Assembly: GCF_029714185.1 (NCBI RefSeq)
Contig: NZ_CP121671.1
Coordinates: forward strand, 248,001-312,000
Direction of reading: 5' to 3'
Length of the DNA stretch: 64,000 nucleotides
From: Halobacillus naozhouensis
GTDB taxonomy: Bacteria; Bacillota; Bacilli; Bacillales; Halobacillaceae
Below are positions 1 through 8,048 of the stretch, piece by piece (position 1 is the stretch's first letter; the number at the start of each line of letters is the position of its first letter). The notes beneath the pieces are model-generated. The model was not told the DNA's origin. It searched no databases and saw nothing but the letters and a program-made list of their open reading frames with translations. The position numbers and the translations under genes are program-made.

Positions 1-1
1 T

Positions 2-94
2 CTGTTTTTCTATAATCCTGATAAGGCAACTAGTGAATTCCTGAGTGATCAGGAAGTAACTACAGTGATTGGCAACCATGTTTTCCTTAGATAG
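2..94 (+). CDS. 3' end of an unidentified gene (partial)
   Basis: An open frame enters from the left edge, codes for about 30 residues ending HVFLR and stops with TAG at 92-94. A strong hairpin terminator follows within 20 bases, which supports a real gene end. Too little is visible to name a family. Confidence 0.45.
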   Translation: MFFYNPDKATSEFLSDQEVTTVIGNHVFLR

Positions 95-111
95 TCCACC
101 TTAAAATAAGA

Positions 112-147
112 AAGGCACACTCTCAATCCAGGGAGTGTGCCTTTTTG
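112..147. terminator. Bidirectional intrinsic terminator
   Basis: The arms AAGGCACACTC and GAGTGTGCCTT pair perfectly across a short loop, with A and T runs on the two sides. It lies between a plus-strand gene end (94) and the minus-strand nucleosidase stop (148), so it can serve both. Confidence 0.85.
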
Positions 148-978
148 CTATTCCATATTTTTTAGCATATTTTCGATAATGAAAGAGGAGTTATTGATAG
201 CTTGCTGTTTGAAATCTTCCCATTTCATAACGGCTTCATCCCCCGCATCATCTGAAGCAGAGCGAATGACTATATAAGGAACATCATTCAAATAGGCTAC
301 TTGTCCAACTGCTGCTCCTTCCATTTCTACTACGTAGGCATTAAATGTTTCATAAATCCATTGTTTTTTTTCGGCACTGGCGATAAATTGATCTCCTGTT
401 GCAATCAGCCCTTTAAAAACGTCGACCTTATCTGGCAGTTTTTCTGTCGCTTGTTCTGCAAGGGCAATGAGGTCTTTATCTGCTTTGAAATATCCTTTGT
501 CTAAACGTGGGATGACTCCGGGCTCGTAACCTTTTGCAGTTTCATCCATGTCGTGCTGAACTGTTTCGGTTGAGATGACGATGTCTCCAAGGCTTACACC
601 GGGATGAATGGCTCCAGAAATTCCGGAATTAATAAGCTTGTCGGCATTGAAGTGGCTGACTAATAGCTGGGCAGCCATGGCGGCATTTACTTTACCGATA
701 CCCGATTGGACGAGGACGATATTTTGGCCCTTTAATGTTCCTTCATAAAAGGTCATGCCTGCAATATCTTTCGCTTTCTTTACTTCCATATCGGAATGTA
801 AGATTTCAATTTCTTCTTTCATGGGGCCGATAATGCCAACGATTGTTTCGTCGGTCTGCTTTTGTGAATCATTTGATTCGGCCGTGGCTTTTTGCTGTTC
901 TTGTTGTGAGCATCCAATGAGCAGGATACTTAAGAAAATAAATAAGATGGGATAAGTGCTTTTTTTCAAAAGGTTCAT
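148..978 (-). CDS. Lipoprotein 5'-methylthioadenosine/S-adenosylhomocysteine nucleosidase
   Basis: Predicted to cleave MTA and S-adenosylhomocysteine to adenine plus the thioribose compound. After residue 45 the protein reads as the MTA/SAH nucleosidase family (VGIIGPMKEEIE start, SGIGKVNAA, GDQFIAS, VVEMEGAAVGQVA, and the SDDAGDEA segment with the catalytic Asp). Unlike the usual cytoplasmic enzyme of about 230 residues, it has a lipoprotein signal (hydrophobic stretch, then LLIGC lipobox at residues 19-23) and a Gln/Ser/Thr-rich linker, so it probably works outside the membrane. GGAGGAGA precedes the ATG. It starts 76 bases after adenine deaminase ends, same strand, with no terminator between, so the two are probably co-transcribed. 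Confidence 0.88.
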   Translation of the reverse strand: MNLLKKSTYPILFIFLSILLIGCSQQEQQKATAESNDSQKQTDETIVGIIGPMKEEIEILHSDMEVKKAKDIAGMTFYEGTLKGQNIVLVQSGIGKVNAAMAAQLLVSHFNADKLINSGISGAIHPGVSLGDIVISTETVQHDMDETAKGYEPGVIPRLDKGYFKADKDLIALAEQATEKLPDKVDVFKGLIATGDQFIASAEKKQWIYETFNAYVVEMEGAAVGQVAYLNDVPYIVIRSASDDAGDEAVMKWEDFKQQAINNSSFIIENMLKNME

Positions 979-1053
979 GGCTGGTCTCCTCCAATGATGA
1001 TTTTTAATTTATATAAAACAATTACTTACTGAGCTCTGGAAGTTCTTTGTTAG

Positions 1054-2793
1054 TTAAATTTCTACCTGAATGTGCTGAAAAGTTTCTACATCGAACAGAC
1101 CTAAATCTGTTAATTTCAGTGATGGAATGACAGGCAGGGTAAGGAACGACAGCGTCAAAAATGGATCGAATTCTCCAGCAAATTCTAAAGCAGACAGAGC
1201 TTGTTTTAGTTTTATGAGGTCCCGATTTACAGTATGGTAGTTTTGGTCAGACGTTAATCCAGCTATGGGCAGGGTAAGGGAAGCAACCGTTTCCCCGCTC
1301 TTAATAATAACAAGGCCGCCACCGAGATTATGGACCACATCAATCGCCTTTAGGATGTCTGTATCGTTTGTCCCTGTTGCGACAATGTTATGGGAATCAT
1401 GGGCGATCGTAGTCGCAATTGCCCCTCCTTTTAACCCGAATCCTTTTACTACTCCTAATCCGATGTTTCCAGTATTCTGATGTCTTTCTACCACAACAAT
1501 TTTAAGTTGATCTTTCTCAATGGAAGGGATAAAAGAACCGTCTTCGAGATGTACGTCTTCTATTAATTTGTTCGTCGTTAATTGATTGGGAACCACTTCG
1601 ATAATGTTCCCCTTACCTGATTTACGGAAAGGGATTTGCAGATCCTTTTGACTTAGTTTGGGGATATGTACACTATGTTTGAATGGCTGAGTTAGCTTTG
1701 CTTTTGTGGGCCAATCGCTCACATAGTCACCGTTACGGGCGACAAGCTGTCCGGATTTAAATACTTGTGAAATTGTAATAGATTCTAAATCGTCTAAAAG
1801 TAAAAAGTCTGCGTCATAGCCGGGGGCGATCGCTCCTTTTTCATGTAACTTGTAACACTCAGAGGCATTCAAAGAGGCCATTTGAATAGCGGACAAGGGC
1901 TCGATTCCGTGTTGAATAGCTAAACGAACATTGTGGTCAATACTGCCCTCTGCTACCAAATCATCCAGGTGTTTATCATCCGTACAAAACAGACAGCGTC
2001 TTAAATTATTTTGATTTACGACAGGGATTAATGTAGGTAAATCCTTAGCAGCAGAACCTTCTCGAATTAAGAGGTACATTCCGCGTCTGAGGCGTTCTAC
2101 GGCATCTGAAGCAGTGTGGCATTCATGATCTGTTCTAATTCCTGCTGATTTATATACATTTATAGCATTTGTATCTAAGCCAGCCAGATGGCCATCTATT
2201 TGCTTGCTATCAGAAGACGCCATTACGATTTTGTCTATGATCGAATCATCCGCGTTTTGCAATGCAGGATAATCCATCACTTCAGCTAAACCAAGAACAC
2301 GGTTATGGTTGTAAAATGGTTCCAGATCAGCAGCAGTTAATTCGGCACCGGAGTTTTCGACTGAAGTAGCTGGTACGCATGAGGGAAGCATAAAAAATAC
2401 ATCGAGCGGGATATGATCAGAGTCATCCAGCATAAACTTGACCCCATCTTTGCCAAAAACGTTCCCGATTTCATGTGGATCTGTCACAACGGTTGTGACT
2501 CCGTGCGGAAGGATGACTTTCGCAAATTCAGAAGGCGTCACCATGGATGATTCGATATGGACATGCCCATCAATAAATGCAGGGCAGACATAACGGCCCT
2601 TGGCATCGATAACTTGTTTTCCGTGGAACTCCCCGATCCCAACAAACACCCCATCAGAAATGGCAAGGTCACCTGTGGTAACTTCCAGGTTGAATACATC
2701 GATAATTTGCCCGTTTTTGATGACAATGTCTGCCGGGATTTGTTTAGTAGCAATAGCAATTCTCTTTGTTAGTTTTTCTTTATCTGTATTCAT
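1054..2793 (-). CDS. ade: Adenine deaminase
   Basis: Converts adenine to hypoxanthine and ammonia in purine salvage. The protein of 579 residues has the amidohydrolase layout: an N-terminal beta-sandwich segment, the metal-binding GHVHIESSM motif, a DPHEIGNV segment, the CTDDKH motif, and the C-terminal adenine deaminase domain with AHDSHN. The ATG at 2793 is chosen because TAAGGAGAAGG lies just upstream. An in-frame extension to 2988 would run through the purine riboswitch and its terminator, so it is not coding. The downstream MTA/SAH nucleosidase releases adenine, the substrate of this enzyme. Confidence 0.95.
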   Translation of the reverse strand: MNTDKEKLTKRIAIATKQIPADIVIKNGQIIDVFNLEVTTGDLAISDGVFVGIGEFHGKQVIDAKGRYVCPAFIDGHVHIESSMVTPSEFAKVILPHGVTTVVTDPHEIGNVFGKDGVKFMLDDSDHIPLDVFFMLPSCVPATSVENSGAELTAADLEPFYNHNRVLGLAEVMDYPALQNADDSIIDKIVMASSDSKQIDGHLAGLDTNAINVYKSAGIRTDHECHTASDAVERLRRGMYLLIREGSAAKDLPTLIPVVNQNNLRRCLFCTDDKHLDDLVAEGSIDHNVRLAIQHGIEPLSAIQMASLNASECYKLHEKGAIAPGYDADFLLLDDLESITISQVFKSGQLVARNGDYVSDWPTKAKLTQPFKHSVHIPKLSQKDLQIPFRKSGKGNIIEVVPNQLTTNKLIEDVHLEDGSFIPSIEKDQLKIVVVERHQNTGNIGLGVVKGFGLKGGAIATTIAHDSHNIVATGTNDTDILKAIDVVHNLGGGLVIIKSGETVASLTLPIAGLTSDQNYHTVNRDLIKLKQALSALEFAGEFDPFLTLSFLTLPVIPSLKLTDLGLFDVETFQHIQVEI

Positions 2794-2811
2794 GGATATC
2801 CTTCTCCTTAA

Positions 2812-2843
2812 AATAAAAAACCCCAGGAAGACCCGGGGTTTGA
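2812..2843 (-). terminator. Riboswitch-controlled intrinsic terminator of ade
   Basis: On the minus strand AAACCCC and GGGGTTT arms enclose a short loop and are followed by a T run, just upstream of the ade ribosome site. The segment GTCAAACC overlapping its 5' arm is exactly complementary to GGTTTGAC in the 3' part of the purine aptamer. This gives an antiterminator that excludes both the aptamer and this hairpin. Confidence 0.82.
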
Positions 2844-2896
2844 CATAGAGAAGGCAACTGGAGTTTTTGCATGATGAATGCGTAAGATTCCAGTTG

Positions 2897-2967
2897 CCCT
2901 CGTAGTCAAACCATTTACGGTAGTTTGGTAGAAACTTCTGGACCATATCTCCAATATTATACGAGTG
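2897..2967 (-). promoter_or_regulatory. Purine riboswitch, C74 (guanine/hypoxanthine) type
   Basis: Read on the minus strand, the element has the conserved purine aptamer: P1 strands ACTCGTA and TACGAG, TATAAT at the start, GATATGG, TTTCTACC, CCGTAAA and GACTACGAG. The specificity base in the GACTAC segment is C, as in guanine/hypoxanthine aptamers, whereas adenine aptamers have U there. A hairpin (GGCAACTGGA with TCCAGTTGCC) lies between the aptamer and the terminator. Predicted logic: guanine or hypoxanthine bound, terminator forms, ade off. Confidence 0.92.
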
Positions 2968-3000
2968 AATGTTATAAGATTTTTTCAATGATTAATTCAC

Positions 3001-3029
3001 ATTCTATAAGGCATATATAAGTTCGTCAA
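3001..3029 (-). promoter_or_regulatory. SigA-type promoter of the ade operon
   Basis: Minus strand TTGACG, 17-base spacer, TAGAAT, ending about 35 bases before the aptamer. Confidence 0.7.
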
Positions 3030-3067
3030 TGCTTTACGAAGAGTTTGAAAATTAGCTTTATTCCTAT

Positions 3068-3484
3068 TTAAAGGTTAGAGTCCCCAGGTTTTGCTTCCGT
3101 CACATAAGTACCGGCAATAAAGTCATGAATGGCGCGATTATCTTCCCTGAGTCCTACCATAAAGGCACTGACAATGAGTCCAATTCCCAGTGTCAGTAAA
3201 TAAACGAGTCCACCTACGATCAGACGCAAGAACATAGTCCAGAGACCGACATTGCGTCCGTCAACCTTTACTATCCGAATACCCATAACCCTTTTTCCGA
3301 CCACATAACCATTCCAAAGAACAGGTACAATCAATGAATAGGGGATAATCACCCAATCGGTGTATGAGCTGTTAAAATCCCAGCCAAATAAGATCACACC
3401 AAGCAGGGAAATAGGTATTACAACAAGGAGGGAATCCAGTATATTAGCACCAAGGCGTTTCCAAAATCCTACTGTTTGATACAT
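3068..3484 (-). CDS. RDD family membrane protein
   Basis: A small protein of 138 residues with the RDD pattern. The N-terminal segment FWKRLGANILDSLLV gives the family Arg and Asp. At least three hydrophobic membrane spans follow, with GKRVMGIRIV between spans and a REDNRAIHDFIAGTYV ending typical of the family. The function of RDD proteins is mostly unknown; some are linked to Na+ efflux in halophiles. AGGAAG precedes the ATG. It is a single-gene unit next to the ade promoter region. Confidence 0.85.
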   Translation of the reverse strand: MYQTVGFWKRLGANILDSLLVVIPISLLGVILFGWDFNSSYTDWVIIPYSLIVPVLWNGYVVGKRVMGIRIVKVDGRNVGLWTMFLRLIVGGLVYLLTLGIGLIVSAFMVGLREDNRAIHDFIAGTYVTEAKPGDSNL

Positions 3485-3613
3485 AAAATCTTCCTTTCTA
3501 GTAACATACGACTATTGTACGACCCCGCACAATTGTAATGCAATTAGAAGAGACAGTTTCATAACTCGGGTTAAAAGGTATGGAAAGACATAGCTGTAAA
3601 GGAGGCGGAATTC

Positions 3614-4417
3614 GTGAGAAATATTTTTTCAAATGAAGCTCTTAAGAAAGAACATATTCTGATTACTGGGGCTACAGGAGGAATTGGGTATGCCACAGTA
3701 AAAGCAGCTGTTCAAGCTGGAGCTCATGTAACGATCACAGGACGAAGAGAGGAGAATTTAAATGAACTTAAGAATGAGTGTGAAGACGTAAACGAATCTG
3801 TACATGTATATGCTCATCCTGCTGACCTTAATGATGATAAAAGTCGTAATCAATTAGTTGAACAAGCGGTGAAGGAAAACGGGCCAATTACGGGTCTTGT
3901 CAATTCAGCGGGAGTGGTTGGCGGTGGTCCTCTCGACAACTTAACGGAACAAGATCTTCGCCAGGTGATGGAGTTAAATTATTTTTCTACCGTACTTTTC
4001 ACCCAACTTGTCTATGAAAGAATGAAGCCTCAGAAAGCAGGAGCCATTGTCAACTTGTCCTCATTATCAGGACTGCGCGGTACGTATGCAAACACAGCCT
4101 ATAGTGCCTCGAAGTTTGCTATAACTGGATTTACCCAATCTTTCGCTGTCGAAGCAATTGAACACAACATTCGGGTAAATGCCGTTTGTCCAGGTTATGT
4201 CGATACTGATATGGGTCGAGACTCCATTCGTTCCAAAGGAGAACGGAATAAAAGAAGTTTTGAAGAGCAATTAAAGGTGGCGGAAGACGGAATTCCTTCT
4301 AGTAGGATTTCTACAGCCGAAGAAGTAGCGAATACAATTGTGTTTTTGTTGTCAGAGGCAGCCGGGAACATCGTCGGTGAGTCTGTAAAAATTTCTGGTG
4401 GAAGTGTAATGAGGTGA
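3614..4417 (+). CDS. Short-chain dehydrogenase/reductase
   Basis: NAD(P)-dependent oxidoreductase of the classical SDR family, 267 residues. The cofactor motif TGATGGIGYA is near residue 18, NSAG near 97, the active-site Ser at LSSLSG, and the YSASK motif (Tyr and Lys) near 160. The C-terminal IVFLLSEAAGNIVGESVKISGG is typical of FabG-like members. The start is GTG at 3614, eight bases after AAAGGAGG. The substrate cannot be told. It ends about 90 bases before the TPP riboswitch and is not part of the thiamine operon. Confidence 0.9.
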   Translation: MRNIFSNEALKKEHILITGATGGIGYATVKAAVQAGAHVTITGRREENLNELKNECEDVNESVHVYAHPADLNDDKSRNQLVEQAVKENGPITGLVNSAGVVGGGPLDNLTEQDLRQVMELNYFSTVLFTQLVYERMKPQKAGAIVNLSSLSGLRGTYANTAYSASKFAITGFTQSFAVEAIEHNIRVNAVCPGYVDTDMGRDSIRSKGERNKRSFEEQLKVAEDGIPSSRISTAEEVANTIVFLLSEAAGNIVGESVKISGGSVMR

Positions 4418-4509
4418 AAAAATACAGGAAGTTGTTTCCAAAGTGAAATAGTTTTGCTATCCTTTAAGTGAATGGTCCAAAAAATTTTCAACAATTGAAT
4501 AGGAAAAAA

Positions 4510-4597
4510 GCTAGGGGTGCCAGGCATGTGGCTGAGAGGAAGAGTAATTCCGACCCTTTGAACCTGATTTTGGTTAGAACCAGCGTAGGGAAGCTTC
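4510..4597 (+). promoter_or_regulatory. TPP riboswitch (THI element)
   Basis: Carries the conserved THI segments in order: GGGGTGCC, GGCTGAGAGG, CCGACCCTTTGAACCTGAT and GGTTAGAACCAGCGTAGGGA. It precedes thiG, a thiazole biosynthesis gene, as expected. The 5' strand GCTAGGG is complementary to CCCTAGC in the following terminator, a likely switch pairing (inference). Confidence 0.96.
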
Positions 4598-4636
4598 CGA
4601 GACTCAATGTATTGTGTAATGCATAAGGTTAATTCG

Positions 4637-4668
4637 AAGCTCACCCTAGCGCAGGTGAGCTTTTTTTT
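4637..4668 (+). terminator. TPP-controlled terminator upstream of thiG
   Basis: AAGCTCACC pairs with GGTGAGCTT across a short loop and is followed by eight T. It lies between the TPP aptamer and the thiG ribosome site. Confidence 0.88.
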
Positions 4669-4696
4669 ATTGAAAAATGAAGGAGGAGGAGATGTG

Positions 4697-5485
4697 ATGA
4701 AGGATCCATTGGTCATTGCAGGGGAAGAGATTGAAAGTCGTTTGTTTACAGGGACTGGGAAATTTGCGAACCATAATGAGATGCACGAGGCAATTGAACA
4801 GTCTCATTCACAAGTGGTTACAGTAGCGATAAGAAGGGTGGATTTAACTGGTTCCGGCAAGCATATCGTCAGCGACATTCCTAAAAAGGTGACCTTAATG
4901 CCGAATACTTCAGGGGCGAGGACGGCTGAAGAAGCGGTGCGGATTGCCCGGCTTGGAAAAGCTAGCGGAATGGGCAGTTGGGTGAAAATTGAGGTGATTT
5001 CCGATCAAAAATACCTTCTGCCGGACAATGAGGAGACAATTAAAGCCACGAAAGCGCTGGTTGAGGAGGGGTTTGTTGTTCTGCCTTATATGAGTCCTGA
5101 TTTAATGGCCGCTAAACGTATGGAAGAAGCTGGGGCAGCTGCCATCATGCCGTTGGGGTCCCCAATTGGCTCCAATCGGGGGATCCGCTTGAAAGAAATG
5201 ATTCGGATTATGATTGACGAAATCCATGTACCCATTGTGGTGGATGCAGGTATTGGCAGGCCATCTGAAGCTGCGGAGGCGATGGAAATGGGAGCAGATG
5301 CTGTGCTTGTGAATACAGCTATTGCTACTGCGGATGACCCTGTGGCTATGGCGAAGGCTTTTGACATGGCCGTTAGAGCCGGAAGATTAGCTTATCGGAC
5401 AGGGCTTGAGCCATCATCAATTCAGGCGAAAGCTTCTTCCCCGCTTACAGGATTTTTAACGCCAACAGGAGGTGGGGATCAATGA
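4697..5485 (+). CDS. thiG: Thiazole synthase ThiG
   Basis: Forms the thiazole phosphate ring from deoxyxylulose 5-phosphate, ThiS thiocarboxylate and dehydroglycine. The protein of 262 residues has the ThiG core: SRLFTGTGKF, TVAIRRVDL, MPNTSGARTAEEAVR, the Schiff-base Lys in SWVKIEVI, PYMSPD, and the phosphate-binding VVDAGIGRPSEAAEAME and GADAVLVNTAIA segments. ATG 4697 is chosen after GGAGGAGGAG; a GTG sits one codon earlier, and an in-frame extension to 4607 would overlap the leader terminator. First gene of a tightly packed operon; its stop overlaps the thiH start. Confidence 0.96.
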   Translation: MKDPLVIAGEEIESRLFTGTGKFANHNEMHEAIEQSHSQVVTVAIRRVDLTGSGKHIVSDIPKKVTLMPNTSGARTAEEAVRIARLGKASGMGSWVKIEVISDQKYLLPDNEETIKATKALVEEGFVVLPYMSPDLMAAKRMEEAGAAAIMPLGSPIGSNRGIRLKEMIRIMIDEIHVPIVVDAGIGRPSEAAEAMEMGADAVLVNTAIATADDPVAMAKAFDMAVRAGRLAYRTGLEPSSIQAKASSPLTGFLTPTGGGDQ

Positions 5486-6585
5486 GTTTCTATAACGTAT
5501 ATGAAAAGCTGAAAGACCAGCCGTTTCACACATGGTTTAATGAGGTGACAACGACTGACGTCGAGAAAGTTTTGCGAAAAGACCGACTAACGGAATCGGA
5601 TTATCTCACTTTACTGTCCCCTGCCGCGGAAGGATATATAGAAGAGATGGCTCAGAAAGCGCATCGAGTCACATTGCAGCACTTTGGCTACACGATGCAG
5701 CTGTTTCTACCGCTCTATGTGTCCGATTACTGTGTAAATACATGCAAATACTGCAGCTTCAGTGTCGATAACGTTTTCCCTAGAAGGCGGTTAACGATGG
5801 AAGAAGTAGAAGAGGAGGCTCAAGCGATTGCAGCAATGGGGATTGAACAAATTATCATTCTCTCGGGAGAGTCCCGTATTCATTCATCTGTTGATTACCT
5901 GACGAAAATTTTGAAGGTGCTTAAGAAGTATTTCTCATCCGTAGGGCTCGAAGTTCAGCCGATGGATCGGGAAGATTATGAAAAATTAGTGGGGAGCGGG
6001 ATTGACGCTCTGACAGTTTTTCAAGAAACCTACGATGAAAATATATATCGTGCTTTGCATACAAAAGGGCCGAAGCGGTTTTACAACTATCGATTAGACA
6101 CACCAGAGAGAGGGTGTCAGGCTGGAATGAGGTCTGTCACGATTGGTGCTCTGCTTGGTCTTAATGATTGGCGTAAGGAAAGTTATATAGCTGGATTGCA
6201 CGGACATTATCTTCAAGATAAATACTTGGAAACTGAAATTGGGATGTCGTTCCCAAGGGTTCAGCCGAATGCGGGGAGCTTTCAACCCGAAGTTCATGTA
6301 ACCGATAAAAATATGGTTCAGGCTATGCTTGCGTTCAGGTTATTTCTACCACGGGCAGGTATTATAGTATCAACGCGTGAAACTCCCCAACTACGCGATC
6401 AACTGATTCCGCTTGGGGTGACCAAAATGTCGGCTTCTTCCTCAACTGAAGTTGGAGGATATGCTCAACCTGAGGAGACTCAGAGCCAATTTGAGATTTC
6501 TGACGAACGTTCTGTCGAGGAGATTCGTCAGTTGCTTCATAAAAAAGGATATCAACCAGTTATGAAAGACTGGCAAATCGTGTAG
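5482..6585 (+). CDS. thiH: 2-iminoacetate synthase ThiH (radical SAM)
   Basis: Radical SAM enzyme that cleaves tyrosine to give dehydroglycine for ThiG. It has 367 residues with the CxxxCxxC iron-sulfur motif as CVNTCKYC near residue 84, then IIILSGESR, LEVQPM and the ThiH/BATS-type C-terminal region with SASSSTEVGGY. Its ATG overlaps the thiG stop and GGAGGTGGGG precedes it. Bacillus subtilis makes the same intermediate with the oxygen-using glycine oxidase ThiO, so an oxygen-sensitive ThiH here is a notable swap. Confidence 0.96.
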   Translation: MSFYNVYEKLKDQPFHTWFNEVTTTDVEKVLRKDRLTESDYLTLLSPAAEGYIEEMAQKAHRVTLQHFGYTMQLFLPLYVSDYCVNTCKYCSFSVDNVFPRRRLTMEEVEEEAQAIAAMGIEQIIILSGESRIHSSVDYLTKILKVLKKYFSSVGLEVQPMDREDYEKLVGSGIDALTVFQETYDENIYRALHTKGPKRFYNYRLDTPERGCQAGMRSVTIGALLGLNDWRKESYIAGLHGHYLQDKYLETEIGMSFPRVQPNAGSFQPEVHVTDKNMVQAMLAFRLFLPRAGIIVSTRETPQLRDQLIPLGVTKMSASSSTEVGGYAQPEETQSQFEISDERSVEEIRQLLHKKGYQPVMKDWQIV

Positions 6586-6587
6586 AG

Positions 6588-7184
6588 ATGGAATTTCATG
6601 TGATCTCAAATGGCAAATGGCCAATGAATCAGTTCGCTGACAAAATCGCCCCGCTTCATGGTGAGGATGTATTTTTTCATATAAGGGAAAAACGGAGGAG
6701 TGCAGAAGAAATCTCACAGGGAATCATCGAGATGCGGAAACGAGGAACAGCGTCTGAACAGATTGTTGTCAATGACCGTGTAGATATTGCGCATTGTTTT
6801 GGAACTGGGGGCGCCCAGCTCACGAATCAAAGCTTAAGCGTAAGAGATGTGCTTCAATATTTTCCTTCCTTACGAATTGGAAAGTCCGTGCATTCCATTA
6901 AAGAAGCTCAACAGGCAGAAGGTGAGGGGGCTGATTACGTTATGTTCGGTCACATTTATCCGACTTCCTCAAAGCCAGGCAAAGAGCCGCGGGGATTGAG
7001 GCTGTTACAAGAGCTGACCGATTCGGTTACGTTGCCGGTTATTGCGGTAGGAGGGATTAAACCGGAACATGCTCCGGACATACAAGAGGCTGGTGCAGCA
7101 GGGATAGCGGTTGTATCTGGTTTGTTGGATGCAGACGATGCGGTGAAACAATATGAGTGGTACAGGAAAGGATGGGGTTCATGA
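6588..7184 (+). CDS. tenI: Thiazole tautomerase TenI / thiamine phosphate synthase family
   Basis: A TIM-barrel protein of 198 residues from the TenI/ThiE family. Visible motifs are IVNDRVDIA, GVHL-like GGAQLTNQSL, GKSVHSIKEA, DYVMFGHIYPTSSKPG and VIAVGGIKPEHA, then SGLLDADD. Position between thiH and thiS favours the TenI role (aromatising the thiazole carboxylate) over ThiE coupling. Only two bases separate it from thiH and its own ribosome site is weak, so translation is probably coupled. Its TGA overlaps the thiS ATG. Confidence 0.86.
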   Translation: MEFHVISNGKWPMNQFADKIAPLHGEDVFFHIREKRRSAEEISQGIIEMRKRGTASEQIVVNDRVDIAHCFGTGGAQLTNQSLSVRDVLQYFPSLRIGKSVHSIKEAQQAEGEGADYVMFGHIYPTSSKPGKEPRGLRLLQELTDSVTLPVIAVGGIKPEHAPDIQEAGAAGIAVVSGLLDADDAVKQYEWYRKGWGS

Positions 7185-7387
7185 TGACCATACAGGTAAA
7201 TGGAGAATCTCTAAAGTGTCCAGAAAACGTTATGACGTTGACGGATCTCTTAGATTTTTACAAGTTGGATGGACAAATGGTGATCATTGAGTATAATCAA
7301 AAGATTGTACAACGGAAAAGGTATTCGAATGTTTACTTACAAAAGGGTGATCGGATTGAATTGGTTCATTTTGTCGGAGGCGGTTAA
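7181..7387 (+). CDS. thiS: Sulfur carrier protein ThiS
   Basis: A ubiquitin-like carrier of 68 residues ending in the diagnostic Gly-Gly tail (VHFVGGG). The C-terminal glycine is adenylated by ThiF and turned into a thiocarboxylate that donates sulfur to ThiG. Start at ATG 7181 (a second ATG follows directly), preceded by AAAGGATGGGG and overlapping the tenI stop. The activating enzyme ThiF is not in this operon; a good candidate lies at 51250. Confidence 0.93.
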   Translation: MMTIQVNGESLKCPENVMTLTDLLDFYKLDGQMVIIEYNQKIVQRKRYSNVYLQKGDRIELVHFVGGG

Positions 7388-7518
7388 GCTCAATTGAAAT
7401 TAACTCTATTCTGAAAAAGGGGCTTCTCCTTATGGGAATCACCCTTCGCTCTTTACCTAGTTTTCACTTACCATAATACTTCATCTAATACATGTCTGAT
7501 GAACAAGTTTTGTCAATG

Positions 7519-7546
7519 TTACATTCTTGTACTTCTCTTCTATAGT
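7519..7546 (+). promoter_or_regulatory. Possible SigA promoter for the 7691 small gene
   Basis: TTACAT, 16-base spacer, TATAGT. It is the best match in the 300-base stretch between thiS and the small gene, which otherwise shows no gene and no clear terminator. Confidence 0.35.
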
Positions 7547-7690
7547 ATATTGCCAATCGACGTTACAATTAATGTAAACATCAATGGTATTTTCCTGTCC
7601 TTCTAGTTAGGTATAAATTTTTAAGGATGAATAAGGGAGGGCAAAGTTCAGAAACTAATACTGAGTTGCCAGCTGGAAGGAGGGAAAATA

Positions 7691-7843
7691 ATGACGAATA
7701 AAGAAAAAGAATTTAATAATCAATTTAAGGAAAACAAGAATAATGGGGAGCATCGTAATGGTCGTTTGAGCCAATTTAAAAATCATAATGATGGGCACGG
7801 AGAAGAACCGAATGAGTACATTAGCAACAAGAAAGAAGAATAA
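7691..7843 (+). CDS. Small hydrophilic protein, 50 residues
   Basis: ATG follows GGAAGGAGGG. The product is rich in Asn, Lys, Glu and Gly (starts MTNKEKEFNN, ends ISNKKEE), with no hydrophobic segment and no Cys. The composition resembles small intrinsically disordered proteins of Bacillaceae, some of them spore-associated, but no family is recognised. A leader of about 300 bases with a candidate promoter lies upstream. Confidence 0.6.
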   Translation: MTNKEKEFNNQFKENKNNGEHRNGRLSQFKNHNDGHGEEPNEYISNKKEE

Positions 7844-7931
7844 TATAGACCTCTAAGTGTTCGTTTGTGGTCTATTTTAGCGCAAATTTCTCCTTGCTTC
7901 CATGAATCGTTGACACCTGTAATCAAGAAAC

Positions 7932-7980
7932 TCCTCTGTCATATTATCCATTATTTGGATGACCTGAGGTGGGGATATTT
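7932..7980. repeat. Dispersed palindrome, copy A (decayed left arm)
   Basis: The right half TGGATGACCTGAGGTGGGG and the 5-nt loop TTATT match the intact copies. The left half is recognisable but mutated and carries a small insertion (CCTCTGTCATATTATCCA), so the stem is damaged. It lies between convergent gene ends. Confidence 0.75.
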
Positions 7981-7998
7981 GGGATACCAACATATAAA

Positions 7999-8039
7999 AA
8001 GAAGCTGCTTCCGCTATGTGAAGGGAAACAGCTTCTTCT
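7999..8039. terminator. Terminator between convergent genes
   Basis: AAGAAGCTG and CAGCTTCTT arms around an 18-nt loop, close to the symporter stop at 8049 and downstream of the 7691 gene. Confidence 0.65.
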
Positions 8040-8048
8040 TTAAAGTCA

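Noticed and set aside
2794..2988. In-frame N-terminal extension of adenine deaminase (65 residues)
   Set aside because: It overlaps the purine riboswitch, its terminator and the ribosome site; family members start near 2793.
4607..4696. N-terminal extension of ThiG
   Set aside because: It contains the TPP-controlled terminator; ThiG proteins begin near 4697.
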